Assembly (NCBI GenBank): GCA_965222215.1 | Contig: OZ244931.1 | Span: 3,534,001 to 3,598,000, forward strand | DNA: 64,000 nt | From: JABJAG01 sp965222215 | GTDB lineage: Bacteria; Pseudomonadota; Alphaproteobacteria; UBA6615 | Direction of reading: 5' to 3' | Shown here: piece by piece, positions 1-7,756 of the stretch | How positions within the stretch are numbered: position 1 is the first letter of the stretch | Layout: each line of letters opens with the position of its first letter | The notes under the pieces: generated by a model | Database searches by the model: none | Told to the model about the DNA's origin: nothing | What the model saw: the letters and a program-made list of their open reading frames with translations, nothing else | Made by a program: the position numbers and the translations under genes

Positions 1-568
1 TACAAGGTAGCGAATGCCTTTCCTGTCCAAACATTAACCATACGGACGAGAGGGAGGGACACGTAGCACTGGCCTCTCCCAAAATGCGGGATCAGCAAAA
101 TCGAGTCTCATGAAAGCAGTATGTCGTTCGCAGCCGTCCACACATCCCCGAGTGAGCTCGAATTCGTCGCCACTGGACGTTAGAGCAGTAGAGGCCAGCG
201 ATCCGGACACACCGAAACGACCCTCAGGGAGCTATTTCAACACGACTCGGAGGCGAAATAAGAAGCCTTCTACCGATAAAATCACCTCTTTCGAATACCA
301 ACGCTCTATCGAACGATAGGTTATTCCCAACGGTTGTGAGAGACGATAACAGGGAAATTCTGCAGAGAAAGTGGGACGGATTCCCTGTTAATCTGGACTT
401 CAGTCCCGCTACTCCAGAATCAACTGGCAGTTCCACATGATGTTGAATCGTGATTACGATTACCGCTAACTATTTTTACTTGACAGGAATTGTTCTCTTT
501 TTGTTCCATTGATGCACGTTTGGTTCACGAGATCTGGCGCTGTGGCGGATCGAACCAGGAGCATGTAG
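1..568. other. Left-edge stretch with no recognisable gene
   Basis: Only short frames without family resemblance or good ribosome binding sites are present. A TTGACA hexamer at 480-485 could be the -35 element of a promoter for the methyltransferase gene, but the -10 region 17 bases further on is poor. An AGGAG at about 555-559 serves the start codon at 569. Base composition matches the accessory DNA to its right. Confidence 0.5.
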
Positions 569-1963
569 ATGGGATCAAAGGTGAAGAACGAGCAGGCGGC
601 GCCTGCCAGCGATATCATTTCGGTTGCGCAAATCGAAGAGCGCGCGATCTCCTCGCTCCATCTTTACGTGGGCAATGCCCGCACGCATTCGCGCCAGCAG
701 ATCCGCCAGATTGCAGACAGCATCCGCACCTTCGGGTTTACCAACCCGGTCCTGATCGACGAGGAACACATCATTCTGGCTGGGCACGGTCGGGTTATGG
801 CTGCAAAGCAGCTGGGGATGACCCATGTGCCGACGGTTCGTCTGGATCACCTCACGCCCGGACAGCGGCGGGCCTATGTGCTGGCCGACAACAAGTTGGC
901 GCTCAATGCCGGCTGGGACAGGGACCTGCTGGCGATCGAACTGCAGGGTCTGATCGATATCGACTTCGATCTCGAGGTGACAGGCTTCTCGCTGGCGGAG
1001 ATCGACGTGACCCTCGACGCCGCACGCAACAGCGATCCGGCGACGCCGGACGGTCCGGCCGATGCCATTCCCCCTTTGCCTGAAGATCCGGTCACGCAGC
1101 GTGGCGACCTCTGGCAGTGCGGTCGTCACCGGGTACTGTGCGGCGATGCCCGCGAGGCGACGGACTACGCCCTGCTCCTGGGCAACCAGGCCGTGGATCT
1201 GATCTTCACGGACCCGCCCTACAACGTGCCGATCGACGGCCATGTCTGCGGCCTCGGCCGCGTGCGCCATCGGGAATTCGCGATGGGCACGGGCGAGATG
1301 TCCGAGGAGGAGTTCGAGACCTTTCTTGTGGACACGCTGGGTGCCGCGGCCGATCGGTGCCGGGACGGCGCGATTGCCTTCGTGTGTATGGACTGGCGCC
1401 ACATCCTGGAGATGACCAATGCCGGCCGGCGGGTCTTCGACGAGATGAAGAACCTGTGCGTCTGGAACAAGACCAATGGCGGCATGGGGTCCTTCTATCG
1501 CTCGAAGCACGAGCTGGTCTTCGTGTTCAAGGTCAGCAGCGGGCCGCATGTGAACAGTTTCGGGCTCGGTGAGAGCGGGCGCTACCGCACCAATGTCTGG
1601 GACTATGCCGGCATCAACAGCTTCGGTGCAGGGCGAGACGCCGATCTCGCCATGCACCCGACCGTCAAACCGGTCGCGCTGGTGGCGGATGCCATTCGTG
1701 ACTGTTCCAAACGTGGGCAGTTGGTGCTCGATCCGTTCGGCGGGTCCGGAACGACGCTGATTGCGGCCGAGCAGGTCGGGCGCCGCGCCCGCCTTCTCGA
1801 ATATGACCCCGCCTATTGCGACACGATCATCCGGCGCTGGCAGGTCGTCACCGGCAAGCACGCCACGCTGGTCGAGACAGGCGCACGCTTCGAGGACGTC
1901 GAAGCCGCGCGACACGAAGTTCTGGCCAAACAGGACATCTCGAAAGGCATGGAAATCGTATGA
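569..1963 (+). CDS. ParB-domain-containing site-specific DNA methyltransferase (N4/N6, beta class)
   Basis: The 464-residue protein has an N-terminal ParB/sulfiredoxin-like domain (about residues 18-115; the AGHGRV stretch is near residue 71) followed by a DNA methylase domain. The catalytic DPPY is at 215-218 and precedes the SAM-binding DPFGGSGTT at about 388. The order catalytic motif then SAM motif defines the beta class of amino-methyltransferases (CcrM-like). It should methylate an adenine or cytosine exocyclic amine; the target site cannot be read from sequence. The start is chosen for AGGAG nine bases upstream. The stop overlaps the next gene's ATG (ATGA), so the two are probably co-translated. 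Such ParB-methylase proteins without a restriction partner are typical of prophages and integrative elements. No restriction endonuclease is visible nearby. Confidence 0.9.
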   Translation: MGSKVKNEQAAPASDIISVAQIEERAISSLHLYVGNARTHSRQQIRQIADSIRTFGFTNPVLIDEEHIILAGHGRVMAAKQLGMTHVPTVRLDHLTPGQRRAYVLADNKLALNAGWDRDLLAIELQGLIDIDFDLEVTGFSLAEIDVTLDAARNSDPATPDGPADAIPPLPEDPVTQRGDLWQCGRHRVLCGDAREATDYALLLGNQAVDLIFTDPPYNVPIDGHVCGLGRVRHREFAMGTGEMSEEEFETFLVDTLGAAADRCRDGAIAFVCMDWRHILEMTNAGRRVFDEMKNLCVWNKTNGGMGSFYRSKHELVFVFKVSSGPHVNSFGLGESGRYRTNVWDYAGINSFGAGRDADLAMHPTVKPVALVADAIRDCSKRGQLVLDPFGGSGTTLIAAEQVGRRARLLEYDPAYCDTIIRRWQVVTGKHATLVETGARFEDVEAARHEVLAKQDISKGMEIV

Positions 1964-2841
1964 CCGCACGCGACTACAAGGTGGGCCGAGGCAAACCTCC
2001 CAAGCATACCCAGTTTAAGAAGGGTCAATCCGGCAACCCGAAGGGACGGCCGCGCAAACCCAAGTCCGAGCCGAAGCCGCCCCGATTCTATCAACTTCCG
2101 TCGGAGAGCTACCTGGAAGAGGAGGCTTATCGGGAACTATTGCTCCGCGAGAATGGCAAAGAACTAACGCTCCCGGCGACACAGGCTGTCCTGCGAGCGC
2201 TCGCGGCCGGGGGCATCCAAGGCAAACGCCTGCATGCGAGGGATTTCATCCGGCTTGTGCGCGAAGCCGAAAAGGAAAACTTCGAACTCCGCGTACAGCG
2301 CTACATTCGGCTCAAGGAATTTAAGCGCGACGAAGAACGGGTCCTTGCCGACTGCAAGCGCCGCAATATTGATCCACCCGAAATTCTGCCCCACCCCGAA
2401 GACATTGTCCTGAAGCCTGCCACGATGGATGCCTGGATCCATGGTCCGGAGACAGTTGACGACGTAGCCTTCTATGAACACTCGATGCGATTGCGCGACT
2501 TCTGCGTGCTGGTCGCATCAATATCTCGGCAGGAGAAACCTCGATCAAGGGACAAGTCAGATGCACCTCGCAACGACAGCACACTCGCACTTGGAATGTT
2601 TTTGGACCAACTACTCCCACGGCGTTTCCGGTGGTCGGAGGTGGAATTAATGATGTTGATGACGGAATGTTCCGGCTTGTCCAAGCCGGAGCGCGAGCGG
2701 CGTATCATTCGCGAAGATGCCCACCTGAAAGCAACATGGCCAGCAAATCGCGATCTCACTCCCGAGATCGAAAAGGAGGTGCGCAGGCTGACGAACGGTC
2801 TGTTCCTTGAAAAGAAGACAGATCGACAAAACGCGGATTGA
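1960..2841 (+). CDS. DUF5681 domain-containing protein
   Basis: This 293-residue protein begins with the signature region of DUF5681 (YKVGRGKPP, then FKKGQSGNPKGRPRKP, within residues 5-35), a basic, Gly/Pro-rich segment that is probably disordered and nucleic-acid binding. The rest is charged and mostly helical, with no catalytic motif I recognise. Its ATG overlaps the methyltransferase stop by four bases. DUF5681 genes are recurrent neighbours of ParB-methylases in alphaproteobacterial mobile elements, where they are sometimes compared to small terminase-like or packaging proteins; that role is only an inference. An in-frame opening exists further upstream, but it lies inside the methylase gene and has no ribosome binding site. 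Confidence 0.8.
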   Translation: MTARDYKVGRGKPPKHTQFKKGQSGNPKGRPRKPKSEPKPPRFYQLPSESYLEEEAYRELLLRENGKELTLPATQAVLRALAAGGIQGKRLHARDFIRLVREAEKENFELRVQRYIRLKEFKRDEERVLADCKRRNIDPPEILPHPEDIVLKPATMDAWIHGPETVDDVAFYEHSMRLRDFCVLVASISRQEKPRSRDKSDAPRNDSTLALGMFLDQLLPRRFRWSEVELMMLMTECSGLSKPERERRIIREDAHLKATWPANRDLTPEIEKEVRRLTNGLFLEKKTDRQNAD

Positions 2842-2907
2842 ATCTCCCGTTCCCTTCAACCTTACTTGCTAGTGGCCGCCGCCCCTGCGGGGAGCTAAAA
2901 TGTTCGA

Positions 2908-2974
2908 GCGGCTGAGTACAATCTGGTTCGCCGGACCTTGGGTCCGTGAGGGGAACACCAGTCCCTCCAGCCGC
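2908..2974. repeat. Fold-back repeat, copy 1 (possible structured RNA)
   Basis: This 67-base unit is closed by GCGGCTG (2908-2914) and CAGCCGC (2968-2974). Inside are a CTGGT/ACCAG pair (2923-2927 with 2957-2961) and an apical hairpin CGGACC-TTG-GGTCCG (2932-2946). A close relative lies 174 bases downstream. It is untranslated on the plus strand and does not look like a rho-independent terminator because it has no T run. Confidence 0.6.
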
Positions 2975-3081
2975 ACTTTGCCCAAGGTTGTCCACTCTAC
3001 GGCGAAATCCGCACTTGGCCAGATTGAGGTGCACGCGAACGAGAGTGGATCGATGCCTGCCACCGAGCTAAACGGTCGGGT

Positions 3082-3151
3082 GCGGCTGAGCACAATCTGG
3101 TAGCCGGGTAGCCTTCGGGTCCGTGAGGGGAAGACCAGTCCCTCCAGCCGC
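3082..3151. repeat. Fold-back repeat, copy 2 (possible structured RNA)
   Basis: This 70-base copy of the unit at 2908-2974 has the same outer stem (3082-3088 with 3145-3151) and inner CTGGT/ACCAG stem (3097-3101 with 3134-3138). The apical part differs in sequence but still folds, with CC-TTCG-GG as a tetraloop cap. Preserved pairing with a changed loop argues for selection on structure. The shared flank 'actttc/g' after the unit is too short to define a larger repeat. Confidence 0.6.
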
Positions 3152-3545
3152 AACTTTCTTGATGATGGGGCAGACATAGAGACATTGGAGTTGATTCAGC
3201 AAAACTTCACTGCGAGTTTCAATTGGGCAAGTGTCCCAAGAACCTATATGAAGAACTGCTTGGTTTCTGCTGGCCCGATCGCCAATAGCTGAAGCAGAGC
3301 GACGCCGGCGGATCGGCACCGGCAGTCTCGCTCCCCTCGACGCTAAGAAAGCCCTGAATGGGGACCCTGGCGACAGTCGCTAGATCGCTCTAAAAGCGAG
3401 ACGTCTCTCGTGTGCCAATCGCAAGCTCCTGTGACCCTACCCACCTAGTTCACCGAATTGATCTTGCACCGGTATTTCCCCAACTTGTAAGTAGAGCCTT
3501 CCCGGATAGCGGTCCCAATAAGACCGAATTACAAATTCATTTGTT
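3152..3545. other. Non-coding stretch
   Basis: No reading frame here resembles a protein family. It lies between the fold-back repeat pair and the hairpin cluster, and I see no promoter or terminator that I can defend. Confidence 0.4.
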
Positions 3546-3575
3546 GTGGAGGCGACAGATCAGACAACTAGTATA

Positions 3576-3787
3576 CTCAGTGTAAAATACCATTTTCACA
3601 CTGAGCTGCGGTTTCGCGTTTGCCATTTCCAAGGACAATCGACCGCGGGCGTCCTAGCTCTTGATAAACAAACATTATCGAGAGCTATGTGTCGATTGCA
3701 CCGCCCTTATCGTGTGTTTGATCACCCGCGTGTACAACCGTATCACGGCCAAAGAATTTCTCGCCGTGTGTATGACAATTCGGTTGT
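3576..3787. repeat. Cluster of three inverted repeats in AT-richer intergenic DNA
   Basis: Three successive fold-backs are visible. CTCAGTGTAAAAT pairs with ATTTTCACACTGAG (3576-3605). AGCTCTTGATAA pairs with TTATCGAGAGCT (3656-3686), nested inside CAATCGAC/GTCGATTG (3636-3698). ACAACCG pairs with CGGTTGT (3734-3787), with an inner CACGGC/GCCGTG. None is followed by a T run. They lie just beyond the 3' end of the Crp/Fnr gene, which converges on them. They may be remnants of a small mobile element, attachment sites or a structured RNA. Confidence 0.5.
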
Positions 3788-3830
3788 GTGGATTTTGGTG
3801 GGCGGCGCCTTTAGTTGCTTAGAAAACGCT

Positions 3831-4379
3831 TCAGTCTCTTTGCTTTCGCTTTGCTAATTCTCTGTACAGCGCCTCCGGGCTAACACCGATTTGCTGCGCG
3901 AGATTTCTCCATTCACCTTTCGGAGGTATCTCTCCAAACCAACTTTCCCACGCCCCCATTCTGGCTTCGATTGTCTTGAGGGACAGCAACTCAGCCCGGA
4001 AGCGCATATTTTGAACTTCATGGGCCAAATGCGCCATAAAGGCTTCGGCGAAACCAGTTTCTTTCCGAAGTCGTTTGCGGAGCCCGCTTCGGGCGATGCT
4101 CTGAACTGTTATTGTCGTTTTGGCAACGGCGTCGCAGTGGTAAGTCTTTGCGAACAGCGACGCCTCTGCAACAACCCCGCCGGGGCCGGTTCGTTGCAAT
4201 ATAATCGAACCACCTTTCTCATCGAATCGAACCAGTTGCGCCTGCCCATCGAGTACTAGGTAGAGGCGCCGGACAGCATCTCCAAGGTGAAAAAGATGCT
4301 CGCCGGCGGCAAGCGTGTGCCGTGAACCACCCGATGCTTTCAACAATTCAAAAATCTTGGATGACATGATCAGTATCAT
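3831..4379 (-). CDS. Crp/Fnr family transcriptional regulator
   Basis: This 182-residue protein has a cyclic-nucleotide-binding beta-roll (about residues 10-115; the segment around GEHLFHLGD matches the family) and a C-terminal helix-turn-helix ending in WRNLAQQIGVSPEALYRELAKRK. It is shorter than typical Crp (about 210-230). The phosphate-cassette signature is degenerate, so cAMP binding is doubtful. No Fnr-type N-terminal cysteine cluster is visible, so an FeS oxygen sensor is unlikely. It probably senses redox or a small ligand and controls the neighbouring electron-transfer genes. Two starts are possible, the one given and ATG at 4367, neither with a strong ribosome binding site. A perfect 7-4-7 dyad overlaps both starts, suggesting autoregulation. 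It is divergent from the periplasmic protein at 4440. Confidence 0.8.
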   Translation of the reverse strand: MILIMSSKIFELLKASGGSRHTLAAGEHLFHLGDAVRRLYLVLDGQAQLVRFDEKGGSIILQRTGPGGVVAEASLFAKTYHCDAVAKTTITVQSIARSGLRKRLRKETGFAEAFMAHLAHEVQNMRFRAELLSLKTIEARMGAWESWFGEIPPKGEWRNLAQQIGVSPEALYRELAKRKQRD

Positions 4380-4381
4380 GT
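4364..4381. promoter_or_regulatory. Crp/Fnr-type operator dyad
   Basis: ACATGAT-CAGT-ATCATGT is a perfect inverted repeat of seven-base arms with a four-base spacer, the geometry of Fnr-family sites (TTGAT-N4-ATCAA). It overlaps the start region of the divergent Crp/Fnr gene and lies about 60 bases upstream of the gene at 4440, so it could control both. Use by the adjacent regulator is inferred. Confidence 0.55.
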
Positions 4382-4439
4382 GAGCGAATTGGCAGTGCTG
4401 GCAAGGTCCAGACTGATTTCATACTCTGGAGAAGAATAA

Positions 4440-5021
4440 ATGTTGAAGTATATTATTGCCGTCGCCGCTTTGTCGCTGCCAGTTGCAGCTCAGGCACAGC
4501 AGTCCGATCGCATGCATGGTTCCGGTGTGCCGCATGTCGAACATGTTGAGGGCATTGAGCACGCAAAGGATACTTCTGTTCAGGAGCCGGGCCAAAGTGC
4601 CTTTGCTGCAATTCAGGAGATCGTCGCTCTATTGGAATCCGATGCCGATACAGACTGGACGGAGGTCAATATCGATGGGCTCCGCCAGCATCTGATCGAT
4701 ATGGACAACGTGACACTCCGCTCAGAAGTGACTGCGACAGATGTTCCGGGCGGAAAACGCTACTTGGTCACGGGTCCTAGTTCGATCCGTGGCTCTATCA
4801 ATCGCATGATCAACGGGCACGCTGACACGATGGATGGTGTAAATGGCATGAGTATTTCAGTCACAAGCGTTCCAGGTGGAACGTTGATGACCGTAATGGT
4901 TTCTAAGCCAAAGGATTTGTCGAAACTCGATGGTCTTGGATTTATAGGGTTTATGACGCTCGGCATGCATCACCAGGATCATCACCTCATGGTCGCGAGG
5001 GGGAAAGATCCGCATGGGTGA
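4440..5021 (+). CDS. Periplasmic His/Met-containing protein of unknown function
   Basis: The 193-residue product starts with a clear Sec signal peptide (cleavage after AQA at about residue 19). A short His-rich stretch follows (MHGSGVPHVEHVEGIEHAKD, residues 25-44), then an alpha/beta region with several Met and a His cluster near the end (MHHQDHHLM). GGAG eight bases upstream of the ATG supports the start. His/Met-rich mature ends and the copper neighbourhood suggest metal binding, but I recognise no named family. It is transcribed away from the Crp/Fnr gene, with the dyad at 4364-4381 in the shared promoter region. Nothing follows it on the same strand until 7820. Confidence 0.65.
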   Translation: MLKYIIAVAALSLPVAAQAQQSDRMHGSGVPHVEHVEGIEHAKDTSVQEPGQSAFAAIQEIVALLESDADTDWTEVNIDGLRQHLIDMDNVTLRSEVTATDVPGGKRYLVTGPSSIRGSINRMINGHADTMDGVNGMSISVTSVPGGTLMTVMVSKPKDLSKLDGLGFIGFMTLGMHHQDHHLMVARGKDPHG

Positions 5022-5193
5022 CTATCGCAGGACTGAACTAAATCTGCGTCTTTCATGTTTGCGAGCCTTGGCAAGACGTTGTGGCGATGACCCTTACTAC
5101 CAGAAAGCAAGCGGGCCGCTGCCCAATAAAATAAGCCCAGACTTGAGCTGACTAATCCGGCGCAAGGCGAGAGGTGCATTGTCATTGCATTTT

Positions 5194-6093
5194 TTACTCT
5201 GTCTCGTCGTTGACCAGCAGGTAATGAGCAATTGCGCGCAGGTCGTCGTCTGTAAGCCACGACGTACCGTCGCGTACGACCTCACCCATACTGCCGCCAA
5301 ATACATCACCGTCTGGCTTGGTTCCAAAGCGAAGGCCAAAGGCGAGATTCGTCTCGGTCCAACCTTTCTCACGTAACGCCTCAGGCGTGATAGGAGGTGA
5401 ACGCTCGCCGCCCGGCAATCCGCCAGCACCATGCAGCGCCTCCTCCGCATCCCTCGCGCCAAGCATGTTGCGCGGCGTATGACATGCACCGCAATGCGCC
5501 GGCCCCGTAACAATATATTTACCCCGGTTCCACTGTTCCGATTTATCTAGCTCGGATTCGAACGCACCCGGCCGGAAGAACAGCCGCTGCCAACCGCGCA
5601 GAGACCAGCGCTGGTCGAACGGAAAATCAAGGTCTTGATTCCGAGAGGCCGCATCGGAAGCAGGGACCGTTTGGAAAGCGGCCCAGAGATCGGCAATGTC
5701 TTGGTCCGTGAGCTTGGAATAGAACACGTAGGGGAATGCCGGATAATATGGATCCCCTTCAGGCGAAACGCCGTAGCGTAAAGCTCGCGCAAAATCCTGA
5801 AGTGTCCAGTCCCCGATCCCTTGCTCCACGTGCGGTGTCACGTTTGGACCTTGGAAGATACCGAACGGAGTCTCAAGTCGCGGACCACCTGCCAGAATTT
5901 CACCGCCGCCCGCCTCGTTGGTATGGCAAGCGATACAGCCCGACATGCGTGCGATATACGCTCCTCGGTCGGCATCTCCTTGCAGATTGGAAACGATGTT
6001 TTCGGGAACCGGATTACCTCGAAGTGCGTAACCGCCAAATGCGAGCGCCGCCACCGAGATGCCCGCAGTGGCGAAAATGATAATCCTGCGCAT
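5194..6093 (-). CDS. Diheme c-type cytochrome
   Basis: The 299-residue protein has an N-terminal membrane or signal segment (residues 3-24) and two haem c sites, CIACH at 53-57 and CGACH at 201-205, each inside a cytochrome c fold with later Met/Pro-rich axial regions. The layout resembles the cytochrome subunits that accept electrons from membrane-bound alcohol, sorbitol or gluconate dehydrogenases, and those found with cytochrome c'. No dehydrogenase partner is present here, so its electron donor is unknown. It is the last gene of a minus-strand run (cytochrome c at 7149, small secreted protein, cytochrome c', this gene) that probably reads from the CueR-type promoter at 7656-7686. The spacing to the cytochrome c' gene is only seven bases. 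Confidence 0.88.
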   Translation of the reverse strand: MRRIIIFATAGISVAALAFGGYALRGNPVPENIVSNLQGDADRGAYIARMSGCIACHTNEAGGGEILAGGPRLETPFGIFQGPNVTPHVEQGIGDWTLQDFARALRYGVSPEGDPYYPAFPYVFYSKLTDQDIADLWAAFQTVPASDAASRNQDLDFPFDQRWSLRGWQRLFFRPGAFESELDKSEQWNRGKYIVTGPAHCGACHTPRNMLGARDAEEALHGAGGLPGGERSPPITPEALREKGWTETNLAFGLRFGTKPDGDVFGGSMGEVVRDGTSWLTDDDLRAIAHYLLVNDETE

Positions 6094-6100
6094 GTTTCGA

Positions 6101-6721
6101 TTACTGTTTCTTGCGGAAATCAGTGTGGCATGCGCTGCAAGTTTGGGTTACGCGGGCAAACGCGGCGTCCGGCGGCATTTCCGCCAAGGCCGCGGGGTCG
6201 TTCATCGGCGACTGCCCACCGCCCATCATCGGTGATCGCTCTCCACCCATCATTGGATTGCCACGGGTCATGGGATTGCCGCCCGAAGTCATTCCCATTG
6301 ACGAGCCGCGCTCATTCCTGTGCATTGCGCCGCCACGCGGATTGTCGGCGGCAGCCGCAAGAGCCTTCGCGTAGGCGGAGAGATCGTCAGCGAGCTCGGA
6401 AAAGCTTTCCCACTCTTGCCAGATCGCGGGGAGCGCTTCGCTCATGCCTTCGACGCTGCCTTCCGGGAAGAGGCGCGTCATTTCTTCACCGCCGTGGTTC
6501 GCGATCAGGCTGGCAGCATCACGAACCTTGCCAGCGTCATAGTCGGTTGTCCCCTGAAACATCTCTGTGATGGTCTTCATGGACTTTCCGATGGAGTCCA
6601 TGAGATCCATTCGTTCTTTCACGATGCCAGTAGCACCCTCATGTGCCAAGGCCAGACCAGCTGGTCCGGCAAGCGCGGACACAGCCGCAATCGCAAAAAT
6701 CGTTTGTCTGAAACGGTACAT
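6101..6721 (-). CDS. Cytochrome c' family protein with Met/Gly-rich insert
   Basis: The protein has a signal peptide (cleavage near ALA-HEG), a helical cytochrome c' body (…KTITEMFQGTTDYD…) and the C-terminal haem site CSACHTDFRKK, where the single CXXCH a few residues from the end is characteristic. Cytochromes c' are four-helix-bundle haem proteins that bind NO and protect against it. An unusual feature is an insert of about 50 residues just before the haem helix with repeats of MTRGNPMMGGERSPMMGGG type. Such Met-rich linkers bind Cu(I) in copper proteins. The start at 6721 is chosen because AGGAG lies seven bases upstream; a start 15 bases earlier is possible. It is co-directional with, and seven bases from, the diheme cytochrome gene. 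Confidence 0.82.
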   Translation of the reverse strand: MYRFRQTIFAIAAVSALAGPAGLALAHEGATGIVKERMDLMDSIGKSMKTITEMFQGTTDYDAGKVRDAASLIANHGGEEMTRLFPEGSVEGMSEALPAIWQEWESFSELADDLSAYAKALAAAADNPRGGAMHRNERGSSMGMTSGGNPMTRGNPMMGGERSPMMGGGQSPMNDPAALAEMPPDAAFARVTQTCSACHTDFRKKQ

Positions 6722-6888
6722 ATCATCTCTCCTCATACGTGAGCGACGAACTCGTTCCTCGGCTTCCGGAAACGAGAATGTGGCTGCGCATTTTGCGCTA
6801 CGGATACATCGTTAAAAACGTTTGGGAGGCGGCACATCGGACGGCCGCAAAATTGAGAACACGATGCGGTCGTCAATTAATAGGCCGC

Positions 6889-7152
6889 TTATCTGAGTAC
6901 GGTCAAAAGCAGTGATGCCAGGATTCTTTTCGATCGATCCGGAACTCGAACACACATGCTGGATCCAAGGTGACAGGTGACGGTGTCGTCCTCAACTGGG
7001 AGTGGAAGACGTTCCGAAGTTTCAAAAATAAACTCCGCGGCTTTGGGGTTCTTGGTTCCAAGCAAATGCGCATCCGTTGAAGCTGTTCCGAGTAACACAA
7101 CAAACAAACCCGCCAATGCGGTCGAACAAAGTATCGGAAAAGTCCTGCTCAG
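6889..7152 (-). CDS. Probable small secreted protein with non-ATG start
   Basis: The frame immediately after the cytochrome c gene encodes a convincing Sec signal peptide (SRTFPILCSTALAGLFVVLLGTAS, cleaved near STDA) and a mature part of about 60 residues with two cysteines (TCHLGSSMC). No ATG is available. A TGA lies four codons upstream of the first sensible start, so initiation must be at CTG 7152 (overlapping the previous stop as CTGA) or TTG at 7116. Translational coupling to the cytochrome gene would explain the poor start. I do not recognise the family. The HLLGTKNPKAAEFIFE stretch suggests a beta domain. It could be a relic, but the intact signal peptide favours a real gene. Confidence 0.4.
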   Translation of the reverse strand: MSRTFPILCSTALAGLFVVLLGTASTDAHLLGTKNPKAAEFIFETSERLPLPVEDDTVTCHLGSSMCVRVPDRSKRILASLLLTVLR

Positions 7153-7649
7153 CGATTTGTCTCAGCACGCGCGGACATTTCCGCCTGACGTTCACGAATT
7201 TTTTTGGGCCACTTGGACTTGATATAAGCAAGCGCCGCACGGATCTCTCGGTCGGTCAATACTCCGTCGTAGACTGGCATATCCGTCTCAACCGGAGTGC
7301 CTGTCAGGGCGGCCAAACCGTACTTGGTCAGCGCGAACAGGGTTGCGTCGTCATGGTGCCATGTATGTCCGGTGGCATCATGTGGCGGCGCAGGCAGACG
7401 ACCATTGGGCTTACGTTCGCGCCAGTTCGGCTGGCCTTCCAGATTGACACCGTGACAAACAGCGCATTGCAGTTTGTAGATTTGTTCTCCTAAAGCAACC
7501 AGTTCTCCCTCGACAGGAATGTTGGCGCTGGATGTTTCATCGACCGCCGAACGCTCAAAAAATACGTATGCGCCCACTCCAAAAACTGCCAGAGCCAACG
7601 CGCCGATGATCAGGTGGCTTGGGGACAACCAATTTCGTTTCGAGTTCAT
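7149..7649 (-). CDS. Membrane-anchored monohaem cytochrome c
   Basis: The 166-residue protein has an uncleaved N-terminal transmembrane segment (about residues 13-31) and one haem c site, CAVCH, near residue 63. Later the TDMPVYDGVLTDREIRAALAYIKSKWP signature supplies the axial Met and final helix of a class I cytochrome c. Very similar proteins accompany copper-resistance genes (multicopper oxidase, DUF305, cupredoxin) in Rhizobiales and Sphingomonadales. It probably passes electrons between periplasmic copper proteins and the respiratory chain, though the partner is inferred. The start follows an A-rich leader 6-10 bases from a CueR-type promoter at 7656-7686, an unusually direct coupling of a cytochrome to copper sensing. 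The stop overlaps the next small gene. Confidence 0.88.
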   Translation of the reverse strand: MNSKRNWLSPSHLIIGALALAVFGVGAYVFFERSAVDETSSANIPVEGELVALGEQIYKLQCAVCHGVNLEGQPNWRERKPNGRLPAPPHDATGHTWHHDDATLFALTKYGLAALTGTPVETDMPVYDGVLTDREIRAALAYIKSKWPKKIRERQAEMSARAETNR

Positions 7650-7655
7650 AATTTT

Positions 7656-7686
7656 TTTCTACACGTTCCGCCCACTGGAAGGTCAA
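7656..7686 (-). promoter_or_regulatory. CueR-type promoter for the cytochrome run
   Basis: On the minus strand, TTGACC (-35) and TAGAAA (-10) are separated by 19 bases that carry the dyad ACCTTCC-N7-GGAACGT (7663-7683). The over-long 19-base spacer with a central ACCTTCC/GGAAGGT dyad is the hallmark of MerR/CueR-activated promoters such as E. coli copA. One base of the right arm deviates. Confidence 0.8.
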
Positions 7687-7756
7687 CAGTATTCGAGCAT
7701 GATGCTTGCCACACAAACAGAAGTTCTGATCAAAATCTCCGCATTAAAAAAAGTGT

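Noticed and set aside
575..1969. Minus-strand frame of the same length as the methylase gene
   Set aside because: No motif; the plus-strand methylase motifs DPPY and DPFGGSGTT are unambiguous.
3546..3857. Possible 103-residue protein at the hairpin cluster
   Set aside because: No ribosome binding site or family resemblance, and it consists largely of inverted-repeat sequence overlapping the end of the Crp/Fnr gene.
3831..4379. Reading the regulator as a true cAMP receptor
   Set aside because: The phosphate-binding cassette is degenerate and the protein is short, so cAMP binding should not be assumed.
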